Shown: positions 15,330 through 23,880, counted from the stretch's first letter. The stretch is 24,647 bases of DNA from JBKQHQ01 sp052148715 (GCA_052148715.1 JBKQHQ010000239.1:1-24647), one strand, 5' to 3'. Translations and numbers: made by a program. Notes: generated by a model from the letters alone, not told the origin.

Positions 15330-16646
15330 TCATCCAGCAGAGGGGGCAGAGGGGATAGCGGAGAACATCCTGGTCTTGTCCTGATAGGCGAACAGCTCGG
15401 CGTAGCGTCCCCAGGCCGTCGCGACGCGTAGCGTCCTCTCCGCATCGCCGCCCGTCAGGTGATCCTCGAGTTCGATCTGAAATCTCATTCTGGGGGCGCT
15501 GTGACCCGTCCGTTCTCCGAGCACACGGCAAATGTGCGCAGCTAGAGGCACAAATCGAAGCAAGTGCTCCTTAAAGAGTCGTTTGCGCTCGTCAGTGTCG
15601 CCGTGCGCGAACACACGGCCTGCAGCCGTGAGCTTCAACGCCCCGTCCTTGAGCTCGGCAAACTCCAAGATGTGCAGGGCTTCGGCAATCGGAAAGAGAT
15701 CATCCACTTCCAACGCGAGCGAGCTGGCCAGGATCGCGAGGTCCGCCTGTCCGTTGTAAGGTTGCGCAGCCAACGTCTGCACGAGTCCGCTAATCCGGCT
15801 GACCGAAGCTTTGGGCAATGGTTGGACAATACCCCCATGAACCTGGCCCAGAGCCCCGATCGACGCGACTGTCCGCGCCGTGAGCACCGAATAGATCTCG
15901 TCGACGACGCTGCGGAACTCGTCTTCGAGCCGATTGCGCGGGCGCGGAAGCGGGACCAGGATCTCTGCGGCAATACGCCCCGGATTCGGCGAGAGGATTA
16001 GCACCCGATCGCACATGAGGACTGCTTCCTCGACGTTGTGCGTAACCATGAGCACGGAATTCGTCGGCAGTTCGCGTTCTGTCCAAAGATCCATAAAGTC
16101 GGTGCGAAGCGTCTCCGCCGTGAGCACGTCGAGCGCTGAAAATGGCTCGTCCATCAAAAGGACGACAGGTTTGGTGACGATCGCCCTGGCAAAGCCTACG
16201 CGTTGACGCATTCCGCCAGAAAGCTCGCGCGGGTAAGCAGACTGAAATCCATCGAGACCGATAAGATCGATGGCAGATTGTGCTCGGCGGCGCGCCTCGT
16301 CGCGCGGTAACCGAAACGCATCGAGACCAGCTTCGACATTTTCAAGCACCGTAAGCCACGGGAAGAGGGCGAAGGTCTGGAACACGACGGCAATTCCTTC
16401 GGCGGGCCCCGTGAGTTGCGCCCCCCTGTAGATGACCTCGCCGGAGGTCGGCTTGATGAGCCCTCCGGCTATGCGCAACAATGTCGATTTGCCCGATCCA
16501 GACCGGCCGAGGAGACCGAGAATCTCTCCATTTCGCATAGACAAGTCGATGTCGGCCAGCACCGGCAGCGGCTCGCCGGAAGGCTTGGCGAAAACCATGC
16601 ATACTTTGCGCAGATCGATGTTCGGGCTGTTTGCGTCGCCAACCAT
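15330..16646 (-). CDS. NitT/TauT-type ABC transporter ATPase with C-terminal accessory domain
   Basis: 438 residues. The first ~260 form an ABC ATPase: Walker A GRSGSGKST (47-55), Q-loop Gln90 (VVFQTFALFPWLTV), signature LSGGMRQRV (142-150), Walker B VVLLMDEP (161-168) and an H-loop in MVTHNVEEA. This subfamily transports nitrate, sulfonates, taurine or related anions. The C-terminal ~170 residues carry an additional domain like the AAA-associated domain found in some of these ATPases (winged-helix-like, e.g. LFPIAEALHILEFAELKDG and LTAAGRVFA), which may sense a ligand. ATG 16646 follows the permease stop by 9 nt with GAGAGA upstream. There is no periplasmic binding protein in the window, so the substrate is unknown. 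Confidence 0.9.
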   Translation of the reverse strand: MVGDANSPNIDLRKVCMVFAKPSGEPLPVLADIDLSMRNGEILGLLGRSGSGKSTLLRIAGGLIKPTSGEVIYRGAQLTGPAEGIAVVFQTFALFPWLTVLENVEAGLDAFRLPRDEARRRAQSAIDLIGLDGFQSAYPRELSGGMRQRVGFARAIVTKPVVLLMDEPFSALDVLTAETLRTDFMDLWTERELPTNSVLMVTHNVEEAVLMCDRVLILSPNPGRIAAEILVPLPRPRNRLEDEFRSVVDEIYSVLTARTVASIGALGQVHGGIVQPLPKASVSRISGLVQTLAAQPYNGQADLAILASSLALEVDDLFPIAEALHILEFAELKDGALKLTAAGRVFAHGDTDERKRLFKEHLLRFVPLAAHICRVLGERTGHSAPRMRFQIELEDHLTGGDAERTLRVATAWGRYAELFAYQDKTRMFSAIPSAPSAG

Positions 16647-16655
16647 TTCTGTCTC

Positions 16656-18404
16656 TCAATCGAGCCGCGTCCGGCGTTCCGCGAAGGCGTACAGCGGCCG
16701 CCACAGCAGACGGTTCACGGACACAACCAGCACCGACATCACCGCTATACCAAGGGCAATCCGCGGGAAGTCACCAGCTTCCGTCATTTGCGCGATGTAG
16801 GCGCCCAGGCCCGCTCCATTGATCTTGGTCGAGCCCCAACTGACCGCCTCCGAAACGATGCTCGCATTCCACGCACCGCCGGAAGCCGTTATGGCGCCGG
16901 TCACGTAGTAGGGGAAAATTCCCGGGAGCATCACCTCGCGCCACCAGCGCCAGCCAGGTATGCGGAAGCTCGCGGCCGCCTCCCTGAAATCGCTTGGAAA
17001 GGCACTGGCGCCGGCGACCACGTTGAACAGGATGTACCACTGGGTTCCAAGAATCATCAGCGGGCTCAACCAGATCTTGGGCGCGAGATTGAACCGCACG
17101 ATGAGATATACCGCGACGGGGAACAGCAGATTCGCCGGAAAAGCAGCGAGAAACTGCGCCACCGGCTGAACCTTTTCGGCCAAACTGGGACGCAGGCCGA
17201 CGGCGACACCGATCGGAACCCAAATCACCGTCGCGATGGCGATGAGGATTGCAACGCGGAGCAAGGTGAGGCCTCCGTTGCCGATGGCATCGGAGACATC
17301 TGCCCAGGACAGTTCTGCTCCGGCATACTTAATGAGACTCCATCCGGTGTAGGCGAGACCCACCAGAATGAGCCCGAACCATGCCAGATCGAGAAGCCGG
17401 GACGAGGACAATCGCCCATCAAGGGCCCGAATATACGACGGAAGCGAAAGCCGGGCTTGCGCCGCGGCTTGCAACATTGCCCCGATGGGCTCAGCGACCA
17501 CCCGGACAAGCCTCGTTTGTCGAAACAGATCAAGCACCCAACTTCTCGGCACCACCTGTGCAGCAGTTTGCTCGTATCGGAACTTGTCTGCCCAGGCCAC
17601 CAAGGGACGGAAGAGGAGCTGATCGTAGATGAGAATTGTGATCGTCATCGCTATGATCGCCCATCCGACGGCAACGAGATTTCGGTCCGCAATCGCGCGG
17701 GCGACGTAGGAACCGATGCCGGGCAACGCGACATGCAGTTCACCGACCGAAATGGCTTCAGAGGCGACTACGAAGAACCATCCCCCGGACATGGACATCA
17801 TTGTGTTCCAGATCAGGCCAGGCATTGCGAACGGGACCTCGAGCCGCCAGAAACGCTGCCAGCCGGAGAACCGGAAACTGCGGCTTGCCTCGTCCAAATC
17901 CAGCGGAATCGTTCTCAGCGACTGAAAAAAGCTGAAAGCCATGTTCCACGCTTGACTGGTGAAGATCGCGAAGATCGCGGCAAGTTCCACCCCGAGCGTA
18001 TTGCCAGGAAACAGCGAGACGAAAAAAACGACCGTGAAGGAGAGATAGCCAAGCACCGGCACGGACTGGAGAACATCAAGGACTGGAATGAGCACCATTT
18101 CGGCGCGGCGGCTCTTGGCTGCGAGCGTCGCATAGCTGAACGTAAATATCAGGGATGCTACAAGGGCCGCGAACATGCGTAGCGTTGTTCGCAGCGCGTA
18201 TTCCGGCAAGGCCACGGGCGAAAGCGAGATTTCCGGTTCCTGCCCGGCAACCAGCGGCGCCACCATCTGGCGAGCACCCGCCCCGAGTAACATGATGATC
18301 GTGAGCACCAATACAACTGCAGCCAAGTCCCGCCAATTAGGCGCCCGCTGATGCCACACCCCTCCACGGAGAACCTCAGCGTGATGCTCCAAGATATCCT
18401 CCAT
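16656..18404 (-). CDS. ABC transporter permease with two fused membrane domains
   Basis: 582 residues, about twice the length of a usual NitT/TauT permease. It contains two BPD_transp_1-type halves. The first (about residues 75-290) has the EAA-like segment IPLDLDEASRSFRFSGWQRF. The second (about 350-575) has FPSDFREAAASFRIPGWRWW followed by VMLPGIFPYYVTG. Both contact loops are intact, so the protein could supply both membrane domains to one ATPase dimer by itself. ATG 18404 starts a cytoplasmic leader; a modest AGG lies upstream. It is the first gene of the operon with the ATPase; an FNR-type box is 45 bp upstream. Substrate class (nitrate, sulfonate, cyanate, bicarbonate or thiamine-precursor-like) cannot be decided. 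Confidence 0.9.
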   Translation of the reverse strand: MEDILEHHAEVLRGGVWHQRAPNWRDLAAVVLVLTIIMLLGAGARQMVAPLVAGQEPEISLSPVALPEYALRTTLRMFAALVASLIFTFSYATLAAKSRRAEMVLIPVLDVLQSVPVLGYLSFTVVFFVSLFPGNTLGVELAAIFAIFTSQAWNMAFSFFQSLRTIPLDLDEASRSFRFSGWQRFWRLEVPFAMPGLIWNTMMSMSGGWFFVVASEAISVGELHVALPGIGSYVARAIADRNLVAVGWAIIAMTITILIYDQLLFRPLVAWADKFRYEQTAAQVVPRSWVLDLFRQTRLVRVVAEPIGAMLQAAAQARLSLPSYIRALDGRLSSSRLLDLAWFGLILVGLAYTGWSLIKYAGAELSWADVSDAIGNGGLTLLRVAILIAIATVIWVPIGVAVGLRPSLAEKVQPVAQFLAAFPANLLFPVAVYLIVRFNLAPKIWLSPLMILGTQWYILFNVVAGASAFPSDFREAAASFRIPGWRWWREVMLPGIFPYYVTGAITASGGAWNASIVSEAVSWGSTKINGAGLGAYIAQMTEAGDFPRIALGIAVMSVLVVSVNRLLWRPLYAFAERRTRLD

Positions 18405-18449
18405 CTGGGCCTACGATGCTGAGAAACGCGGCCGGCCTGCCACGCCGCA

Positions 18450-18463
18450 TTGAGATGCATCAA
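18450..18463. promoter_or_regulatory. FNR/FixK-type binding site upstream of the ABC transporter operon
   Basis: TTGAGATGCATCAA has perfect TTGA and TCAA arms and an extra symmetric ATGCAT core; one defined base departs from TTGAT-N4-ATCAA. It is 45 bp before the permease ATG on the minus strand. An activator at -41.5 would put the start only about 11 nt before the ATG, and no good -10 is visible, so it may act differently, for example as a repressor site. Confidence 0.5.
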
Positions 18464-18538
18464 GCACGCCGTAGCGGAAGATCGCACTACGGTTTCGCCC
18501 GCTGCCCCTGTCTCCGATCTGGCGTGGGCTCACGACGT

Positions 18539-20167
18539 TCAGTTTATCGAGGAGGCGCTTTTGCCGGCCCGAGTTGCCGACTTGCGTGTCTCGGCGGCCG
18601 CACGCCAACGCTCGACCTCGGCCAATTCGGCCTCCGGTCGTTCGGTGACGATTGCCCGCCGGCCCAGATAGACGTATCCGTTGTCACCATCGACTGAGAT
18701 CCAGTCGCCTTCTCCGATCGTGACATCGGCAAGCCGTGCTTGACGCGCCGCGACGTCGACGGTGAGAGCGGAACAGCCCACGATGCACGGCCTGCCCATT
18801 TGCCGCGCAACCAGGGCGGCATGCGCGGTGCGGCCGCCGACCGCGGTCACGATACCGGCGGAAGCAGCGAAGCCGGCGACATCGGCGGTGCTCGTATCGG
18901 GGCGCACAAGAATGACCGGATCGCCGCAGGCGGCCAGCCGCTCGGCGCTCGTTGAGTCAAAGGCGGCGCGTCCGACCGCGATGCCGCCGGACGCCGCGAC
19001 ACCGCGTGCGGCCGGATCGCCAGGCTCGACCAACCGGGTACTGGCAAGCGTCTCGATGCCCAAGCCCTTCAGCCGTGAAAAACCATTCTGCGGCGTGATG
19101 AGGCCTTCGCCGACGAGGTCAATCGCGATCCGCAGGGCCGCTCGCGGTGTGCGCTTCGCCGTCCGCGTCTGAAGGACCCACAGCTTTCCATCCTCGATCG
19201 TGAACTCGATGTCCTGGACGTCGCCGAATTCTCGCTCAACCTGCACGAGGATGGCGCGAAGCTGGTTCGCGACCGCCGGCAACGATCGGACGATCGCCTC
19301 CTCGGTCTCTGGCGTCCGGCGTCCTGACACGACGTCTTCGCCTTGGGCATCGAACATCACGTCAATCATCGGCTGTTTGGCCCCGCTCGAGGGATCACGC
19401 GAGAACGCGACGCCCGCGCCCGACGAGAGTCCGCGATTCCCGAACACCATCGCCTGAACCGTGACGGCGGTACCCTGCAGGTGATCAAGGTTCTGGAGAC
19501 GCCGATAGGTGACGGCGCGGGCGCTCATCCACGAGCGATAGACGGCACGTGCGGCGCTCGCGAGCTGGTCCATCGGATCGTCCGGTAGCCCGTCATCATG
19601 TTCCTCGGCCAACACCCTGTACTCTGCCGCCAAGCGTTCAAGCGCCTCGCTGTCGAGATCCCGATCGCTTGCAACGCTTTCCTGCGCAATGACTTGAGCA
19701 AGACGCACTGTGAACGACGCCGGGTCGAGGCCGAGGACGATCTCCGCATATCCCTCGAGCAGCCGGCGGCGGCAATCCCATGCAAAGCGTGGGTTTCCGG
19801 TCATCCGCACCAGACCGCGCACCGCTGCCGGAGTGCAGCCGACGTCGAGCACGGTATCAAGCATTCCCGGCATCGATCGCGCGGCTCCCGATCGCACCGA
19901 AACCAGCAGCGGCCGGCGGCTGTCGCCGAAGCGCTTGCCGGTTTTCCCTTCCAGGAAATTGATGCCCGCCTTCAGCCCATCGAGCAGGTGGCCCTCGGCA
20001 TGAGGATCGCCTTTGACGATGGCTGCGCAAAGCCTAACCGGGAGAACAAAGGCAGGAGGCACTGGCAGGCCAAGCGCCGCCATCTGCGCCAAGTTGGCGG
20101 CCTTCGCGCCGATGGTTTCGGGCGAATGGTGTTTGGTCGACCCGTCGCCGATGTGCACGATCTGCAT
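18539..20167 (-). CDS. Truncated-architecture pyruvate phosphate dikinase-like protein (no PEP barrel)
   Basis: 542 residues, versus about 880 for PPDK. The N-terminal ATP-grasp part is strongly PPDK-like: GAKAANLAQMA (20-30), LVSVRSGAARSMPGMLDTV (88-106), AVTVQAMVFGN (234-244), DAQGEDVVSGRRTPE (273-287), DVQDIEFTIEDGKLWVLQTR (316-335). The phosphohistidine domain follows, with GGRTAHAALVARQMGRPC (444-461) containing His449 and the regulatory-type Thr447. The protein ends in the linker where the PEP/pyruvate barrel would begin; no barrel is encoded downstream. It can thus probably phosphorylate its own His from ATP and phosphate, but needs another acceptor or a partner barrel. ATG 20167 lies at the end of a 15-bp tandem repeat; no alternative start exists between it and the upstream stop. 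It follows the PhoU-like gene by 44 nt. Confidence 0.85.
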   Translation of the reverse strand: MQIVHIGDGSTKHHSPETIGAKAANLAQMAALGLPVPPAFVLPVRLCAAIVKGDPHAEGHLLDGLKAGINFLEGKTGKRFGDSRRPLLVSVRSGAARSMPGMLDTVLDVGCTPAAVRGLVRMTGNPRFAWDCRRRLLEGYAEIVLGLDPASFTVRLAQVIAQESVASDRDLDSEALERLAAEYRVLAEEHDDGLPDDPMDQLASAARAVYRSWMSARAVTYRRLQNLDHLQGTAVTVQAMVFGNRGLSSGAGVAFSRDPSSGAKQPMIDVMFDAQGEDVVSGRRTPETEEAIVRSLPAVANQLRAILVQVEREFGDVQDIEFTIEDGKLWVLQTRTAKRTPRAALRIAIDLVGEGLITPQNGFSRLKGLGIETLASTRLVEPGDPAARGVAASGGIAVGRAAFDSTSAERLAACGDPVILVRPDTSTADVAGFAASAGIVTAVGGRTAHAALVARQMGRPCIVGCSALTVDVAARQARLADVTIGEGDWISVDGDNGYVYLGRRAIVTERPEAELAEVERWRAAAETRKSATRAGKSASSIN

Positions 20168-20209
20168 TGCCCCAATCCCTTTTGCCCCAATCCCTCTTGC
20201 TCCACGTCC
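20165..20209 (-). repeat. Three tandem 15-bp repeats overlapping the PPDK-like start codon
   Basis: On the minus strand, copies at 20195-20209 (degenerate), 20180-20194 and 20165-20179. The last two share GGGATTGGGGCA; the final copy ends with the ATG start codon. If read in frame they would encode GIGAK units, but they lie outside the coding sequence and contain the G-rich segment likely used for ribosome binding. A change of copy number would alter the leader. Confidence 0.7.
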
Positions 20210-20211
20210 TC

Positions 20212-22155
20212 TTATGCCGACAGATCCGCCAGAACGTGCTGACGTAGCAGGTGACCGAAGCCGGCCAGCCTGTCGGTGGCGCGCTCGAGCGCGCGCGCGA
20301 GCTCGAGCACCGAAAGCGACGTCTTGAGGTCGAAGCCTCCGCACAGCACCTGGGTCGTGACCGCCCGTTCGCAGGCGTCGGCCATGTGCTCGGCATCGAT
20401 CAGACGGCCGACAGCGGCGAGCGCATCCTCTGAGTCGACGCGTCGCCCTTCCGCCACCTCGGCCGCCGCCTCGACGCCGGAGGCCGCCGCCTCGGCTCCA
20501 GAGGTTGCGGTCGCGCAGAGATCGACCAGCGACTTGAGCATCGCCGGTTCGACGCCGGCTGGCACCAGTGAGGCGATGAAGGCCGCCTGCTCGAGCTCGT
20601 CGATGGCCTCTTCGGCGTGGTTTATAAGTTGCTCGATCGTTGAGCCGGCATCAAAGCGCGCCACCTCGTTGCGGGCTTCGAATGCGATTCTGTCGGCCTT
20701 TTCCTCGATGCGCCGCGCCCGGGTCGCCAAGGCATCTCCGTCGATGCGTCGGCCCGACTGCAGCCCGGCGATGTGATGCGCAATGGCGATGGCAATGTCG
20801 CGCGCCAGGCCAGCCTGCCGCACGACGATCGCGAGCAGTGCGCTGTCGACGCGCTCCAGGTGTCGGACGAGATCCGCCTCGATCCGGTCGCGCGCCAAGC
20901 GGACGGACCGGCCTTCGAGCAGTGCTTCGGTCGAGGCGCGCAGAACGGTCTTCAGGAAATCAACGGCGGCTTCGCGCCCCAAGGTGATATCGAGCCGTTC
21001 GCCGAAGCCGATCCGCGTCGGCGTCGCATGTCGTACCGCGGAGGTAACGAGGTCGCTGCCTCCAAGCTCGAGAAAGGCCCGATGACCGACCCGATTTCGG
21101 GCCGCCCAATCAAGAATACGGATGGCATCGCCCTTCGCGACCCACAAGCGCAGAACCTTGCGCGCCTTGTTCCAATCGATCAGGAAAACGAGGCCGGCTC
21201 CGACCGCTTCGAGGAAGATGTCGCGACGCTTGGCGCTCTCGGCCTCGAACCGACCGGTGACAAGATAAAACACGCCGTCTTCGCCAAATCCTTCGGCGCC
21301 AAGTCCTTCGGCCTTCCTGCGGTCTAGTCCGCTCCACTGCACGGAGTATTCGTTGAAGAGACCGGTGAAGAACTTGGCGCGGGCCAAGTGGACATCCGTA
21401 TAGGTGATGGTCACCGCATTCGCTTCGACCGCAATGACGACGACATGGGCGTCCGTCATCCCGATATCGTTCTGAATGACGAGCCGTGAACCCGAACGGG
21501 TGGCGATGGTGTCGAGCCCCGGATGGTCAAATTTCAAGGCGCGCGTGCGATCGAGACCTCGCATGAAGGCCTCCACGACCGCGCGGTCGTCGGGCTGCAA
21601 ACCATAGACATGAGCCCCGGCCAAAACCTCTTCGGCGCAACCAGCGGCGAGCCGGTTCAACGCCTTGTGCAAATCCATGATCAGGCGATGAAGGCTGTCG
21701 GCACCGTTCTCGGACACCCCGGTCAGACTGGCAATCCGATCGGCTTCAATGTCGCCTGCAGGCTCGAGCAATCCCTGAGCCCTGATCGTCGAAAGGCGTT
21801 CGGCCGCCCGCTCACCCTCAGTCGGCGCACCGGCCTCGACGGCTCGGATCATGGCGGTGACGTCATCAACGATGCCTTGGATCGATTCGGCGAGATTAGG
21901 TGCGCTGATTCGCCCATCCGCAGTCAATTGCGCGCCATTGAGGAATGATTGGATCGTCATCGGATCGATCCCGGCGGCACGGCACTCGGCCGTAAGGTCG
22001 ATCGGGGGATGGTTGGTATTGCGGGCGTGCTCGGCCGCCGCCTGCAATGCGCTCATCCTCACCTTTACCCGGTCATTGGCTGCCAGCCCCTCAGCAATCA
22101 GAGAGGGCAATAGGATATCGGTTTGGCCGAGCTGTTCGATGATACGGGACTTCAT
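20212..22155 (-). CDS. Large protein with a C-terminal PhoU-like helical domain
   Basis: 647 residues, largely uncharacterised. The C-terminal ~230 residues (from about 415) are all-helical and PhoU/DUF47-like in pattern, with regularly spaced acidic helices: RHLERVDSALLAIVVRQAGLA, ARRIEEKADRIAFEARNEV, LINHAEEAIDELEQAAF and RLIDAEHMADACERAV. The middle (about 200-400) has an alpha/beta character (ITYTDVHLARAKFFTGLF, DWNKARKVLRLWVAKGDAI) with no assignable family. The N-terminal 190 residues are helical. No signal peptide or membrane segment is seen. ATG 22155 fits the frame. Immediately downstream, with a 44-nt gap, is the barrel-less PPDK-like protein, so the two probably act together, perhaps with this protein binding or regulating the phosphohistidine enzyme. 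That is inference; the PhoU resemblance is moderately secure. Confidence 0.7.
   Translation of the reverse strand: MKSRIIEQLGQTDILLPSLIAEGLAANDRVKVRMSALQAAAEHARNTNHPPIDLTAECRAAGIDPMTIQSFLNGAQLTADGRISAPNLAESIQGIVDDVTAMIRAVEAGAPTEGERAAERLSTIRAQGLLEPAGDIEADRIASLTGVSENGADSLHRLIMDLHKALNRLAAGCAEEVLAGAHVYGLQPDDRAVVEAFMRGLDRTRALKFDHPGLDTIATRSGSRLVIQNDIGMTDAHVVVIAVEANAVTITYTDVHLARAKFFTGLFNEYSVQWSGLDRRKAEGLGAEGFGEDGVFYLVTGRFEAESAKRRDIFLEAVGAGLVFLIDWNKARKVLRLWVAKGDAIRILDWAARNRVGHRAFLELGGSDLVTSAVRHATPTRIGFGERLDITLGREAAVDFLKTVLRASTEALLEGRSVRLARDRIEADLVRHLERVDSALLAIVVRQAGLARDIAIAIAHHIAGLQSGRRIDGDALATRARRIEEKADRIAFEARNEVARFDAGSTIEQLINHAEEAIDELEQAAFIASLVPAGVEPAMLKSLVDLCATATSGAEAAASGVEAAAEVAEGRRVDSEDALAAVGRLIDAEHMADACERAVTTQVLCGGFDLKTSLSVLELARALERATDRLAGFGHLLRQHVLADLSA
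21283..21312. repeat. Two tandem 15-bp repeats inside the PhoU-like gene
   Basis: GCCAAATCCTTCGGC at 21283-21297 is followed directly by GCCAAGTCCTTCGGC at 21298-21312 (14 of 15 identical). In the coding frame they give AEGFG and AEGLG. The repeat lies in the middle domain, and its period equals that of the repeat at the downstream gene start, though the sequences differ. Confidence 0.7.
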
Positions 22156-22346
22156 AGTAACCCTGCCGTTCAGATGGCCACGCAGCCTGGCATCCCCCAG
22201 GCAAGCGCGTCATTGCGCCAGATCATTCATCGAACCGTCATATTTGTCCGCCAAAGCCCGCATAACCGCTCAATCCAGCCCTTCGGGCCGATAGTCGCTG
22301 TTTCGCTGAGGTAAGTCGCGCCAAATCCGTCAACTATGGGCCAACC

Positions 22347-22793
22347 ATGCATAAGCCGCTATTACCGCCGGCCTATTTCCTCGCCAGCATCTGCGCGATA
22401 CTGGCCTTGCATTTTCTTCTGCCCATCGCACAAGTTCTCCCGTTTCCATGGACGCTCCTTGGCATCGCAGCCGTCATTTCCGGCGTCGCGCTAAATCTCG
22501 TGGCGGACCGCGCTTTCAAGCATCACCAAACTACCGTGAAGCCATTCGAATTATCGACAAGCTTGGTAACTGAGGGCGTATTCAGGTTGTCGCGCAACCC
22601 GATGTACCTCGGCATGGTGCTAATTCTCCTGGGCATCGCCATGGTTCTTGGCACGCTTACTCCCTTAGCGGTATGCGCCGCCTTCGCCGTGCTGCTGCAC
22701 TATCGCTTTGTCCGGATGGAGGAGCGGATGCTTGCCGAAAAATTCGGGGCCGATTGGCGAGCCTACAGCGGGCAAGTTCGACGCTGGATTTAG
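22347..22793 (+). CDS. Isoprenylcysteine carboxyl methyltransferase-like membrane protein
   Basis: 148 residues with four hydrophobic segments. The C-terminal half carries the family signature: TEGVFRLSRNPMYLGMVLILL (about 79-99), then HYRFVRMEERMLAEKFGADWRAY (about 119-141) and a terminal RRWI. In this family the RNPMY and EE motifs bind S-adenosylmethionine and the lipid substrate. Bacterial members methylate unknown lipids or isoprenoids rather than CAAX proteins. ATG 22347 begins the conserved hydrophobic N-terminus; the ribosome binding site is weak. It is divergent from the PhoU-like gene and convergent with a UbiA-type gene, which may share an isoprenoid theme. Confidence 0.88.
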   Translation: MHKPLLPPAYFLASICAILALHFLLPIAQVLPFPWTLLGIAAVISGVALNLVADRAFKHHQTTVKPFELSTSLVTEGVFRLSRNPMYLGMVLILLGIAMVLGTLTPLAVCAAFAVLLHYRFVRMEERMLAEKFGADWRAYSGQVRRWI

Positions 22794-22859
22794 GCCAACT
22801 CGATCACCTCGCCTGCCTCACCGAACGTCATGGGCAATTCGCCAGAGCTTCTCCACAAA

Positions 22860-23813
22860 TCAATGCGTGAATACGGCGATGCCGATCGCCAACAACACCG
22901 AGTAATCGAGCGCCAGCCGCGATGCCCTCGGTGTCATTGGAAACAAATCTTCAAATCGATCGGTCGTGCAGATGATGTAGGTTACCGTTACGGCTTCAGG
23001 CAGAGTAACCAATGCCAGAAGCACCCAGGGACTGAAGCCTAGACCAAGCCAGAACCAGAAGGGCATCAGATAAGCGAAGGCAACCAGTCCCACAAACTCC
23101 GCGCGGGTCCATCTCAACCCAAACCGCACCGGTTCCGTCCGCCATCCCTTCAACGCATCGAAGGCGCGGTCGCGAATATCATCGATCAGCAGGACGTTGG
23201 TCACCAGCGCTCCGACCGGCAGTCCAAGCACGAAAGCGCTCAGCGGCAGTGCTTGCGGCACAATGAGCCAGCTCATCGGCGAGGGATAGGCTTGGGCGGC
23301 CTGCACGTAGTACGCACCGACGACGGCTACGATACCGAACATGATGAAGAAAAGCGGATCGGCAATGCCGAGCTTGGTCATGGAATAGCGGCCGACCGAG
23401 TAACCCAGGCTCGCAACCGTGCCAATCACACCCAAGACGATCGCTGGAAGACCGGCAACGTAAACAAGATAAGGACCGGTCAGAGCCGCAAGCGCAAGAC
23501 AAGCGATGATTGCCCAGCGCAGGCCGGCCAACGTCAGCGCTCCATTTTTTAAGGCCGCCAGCAATTCCGGATGCTCGGGAATGTCGGCATGCCGGGAAAT
23601 GAGCACATAATTATCGGTGAACACGCCAGCCACATGAATAAGCCAGCTGGCAATAAAGCCCAGCAACAGCGGGAGGGGCGCGAAAACATGATCATGAATC
23701 GCGAGACCGGCGGCAACGACAACGGGCGCCGCCGCTGTCGGCAGGGTGTGCCCCGGATACAGCAGCAGTTTGATCCAGATGTCGTGCCACGAGGGAGTGG
23801 CCGAATCGCTCAT
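22860..23813 (-). CDS. UbiA-superfamily prenyltransferase-like membrane protein (MenA-like)
   Basis: 317 residues with about nine membrane segments. The second Asp-rich loop resembles the family: NVLLIDDIRDRAFDALKGWRTEPVRFG, followed by membrane helices. The start LLLYPGHTLPTAAAPVVV also matches MenA-type enzymes. The first loop, usually NDYFD-x3-D, reads TDNYVLISRHADIPEHPE, so the first prenyl-diphosphate Mg site is altered. It may attach a polyprenyl chain to an aromatic acceptor (menaquinone, ubiquinone, or a relative), or have another substrate. ATG 23813 is supported by GAGAGG upstream. It follows the small cytochrome c gene by 67 nt in the same direction. Confidence 0.8.
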   Translation of the reverse strand: MSDSATPSWHDIWIKLLLYPGHTLPTAAAPVVVAAGLAIHDHVFAPLPLLLGFIASWLIHVAGVFTDNYVLISRHADIPEHPELLAALKNGALTLAGLRWAIIACLALAALTGPYLVYVAGLPAIVLGVIGTVASLGYSVGRYSMTKLGIADPLFFIMFGIVAVVGAYYVQAAQAYPSPMSWLIVPQALPLSAFVLGLPVGALVTNVLLIDDIRDRAFDALKGWRTEPVRFGLRWTRAEFVGLVAFAYLMPFWFWLGLGFSPWVLLALVTLPEAVTVTYIICTTDRFEDLFPMTPRASRLALDYSVLLAIGIAVFTH

Positions 23814-23880
23814 GCAAGCCTCTCAACTCATCGGAGCTTGCATGACAGCGGTCCCGGACTTGGATTGAACAGTCTTGGCG

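Noticed and set aside
16416..18182. 588-codon plus-strand open frame
   Set aside because: It is antisense to the fused permease and the ATPase, which have clear domains; its protein is low-complexity and highly charged.
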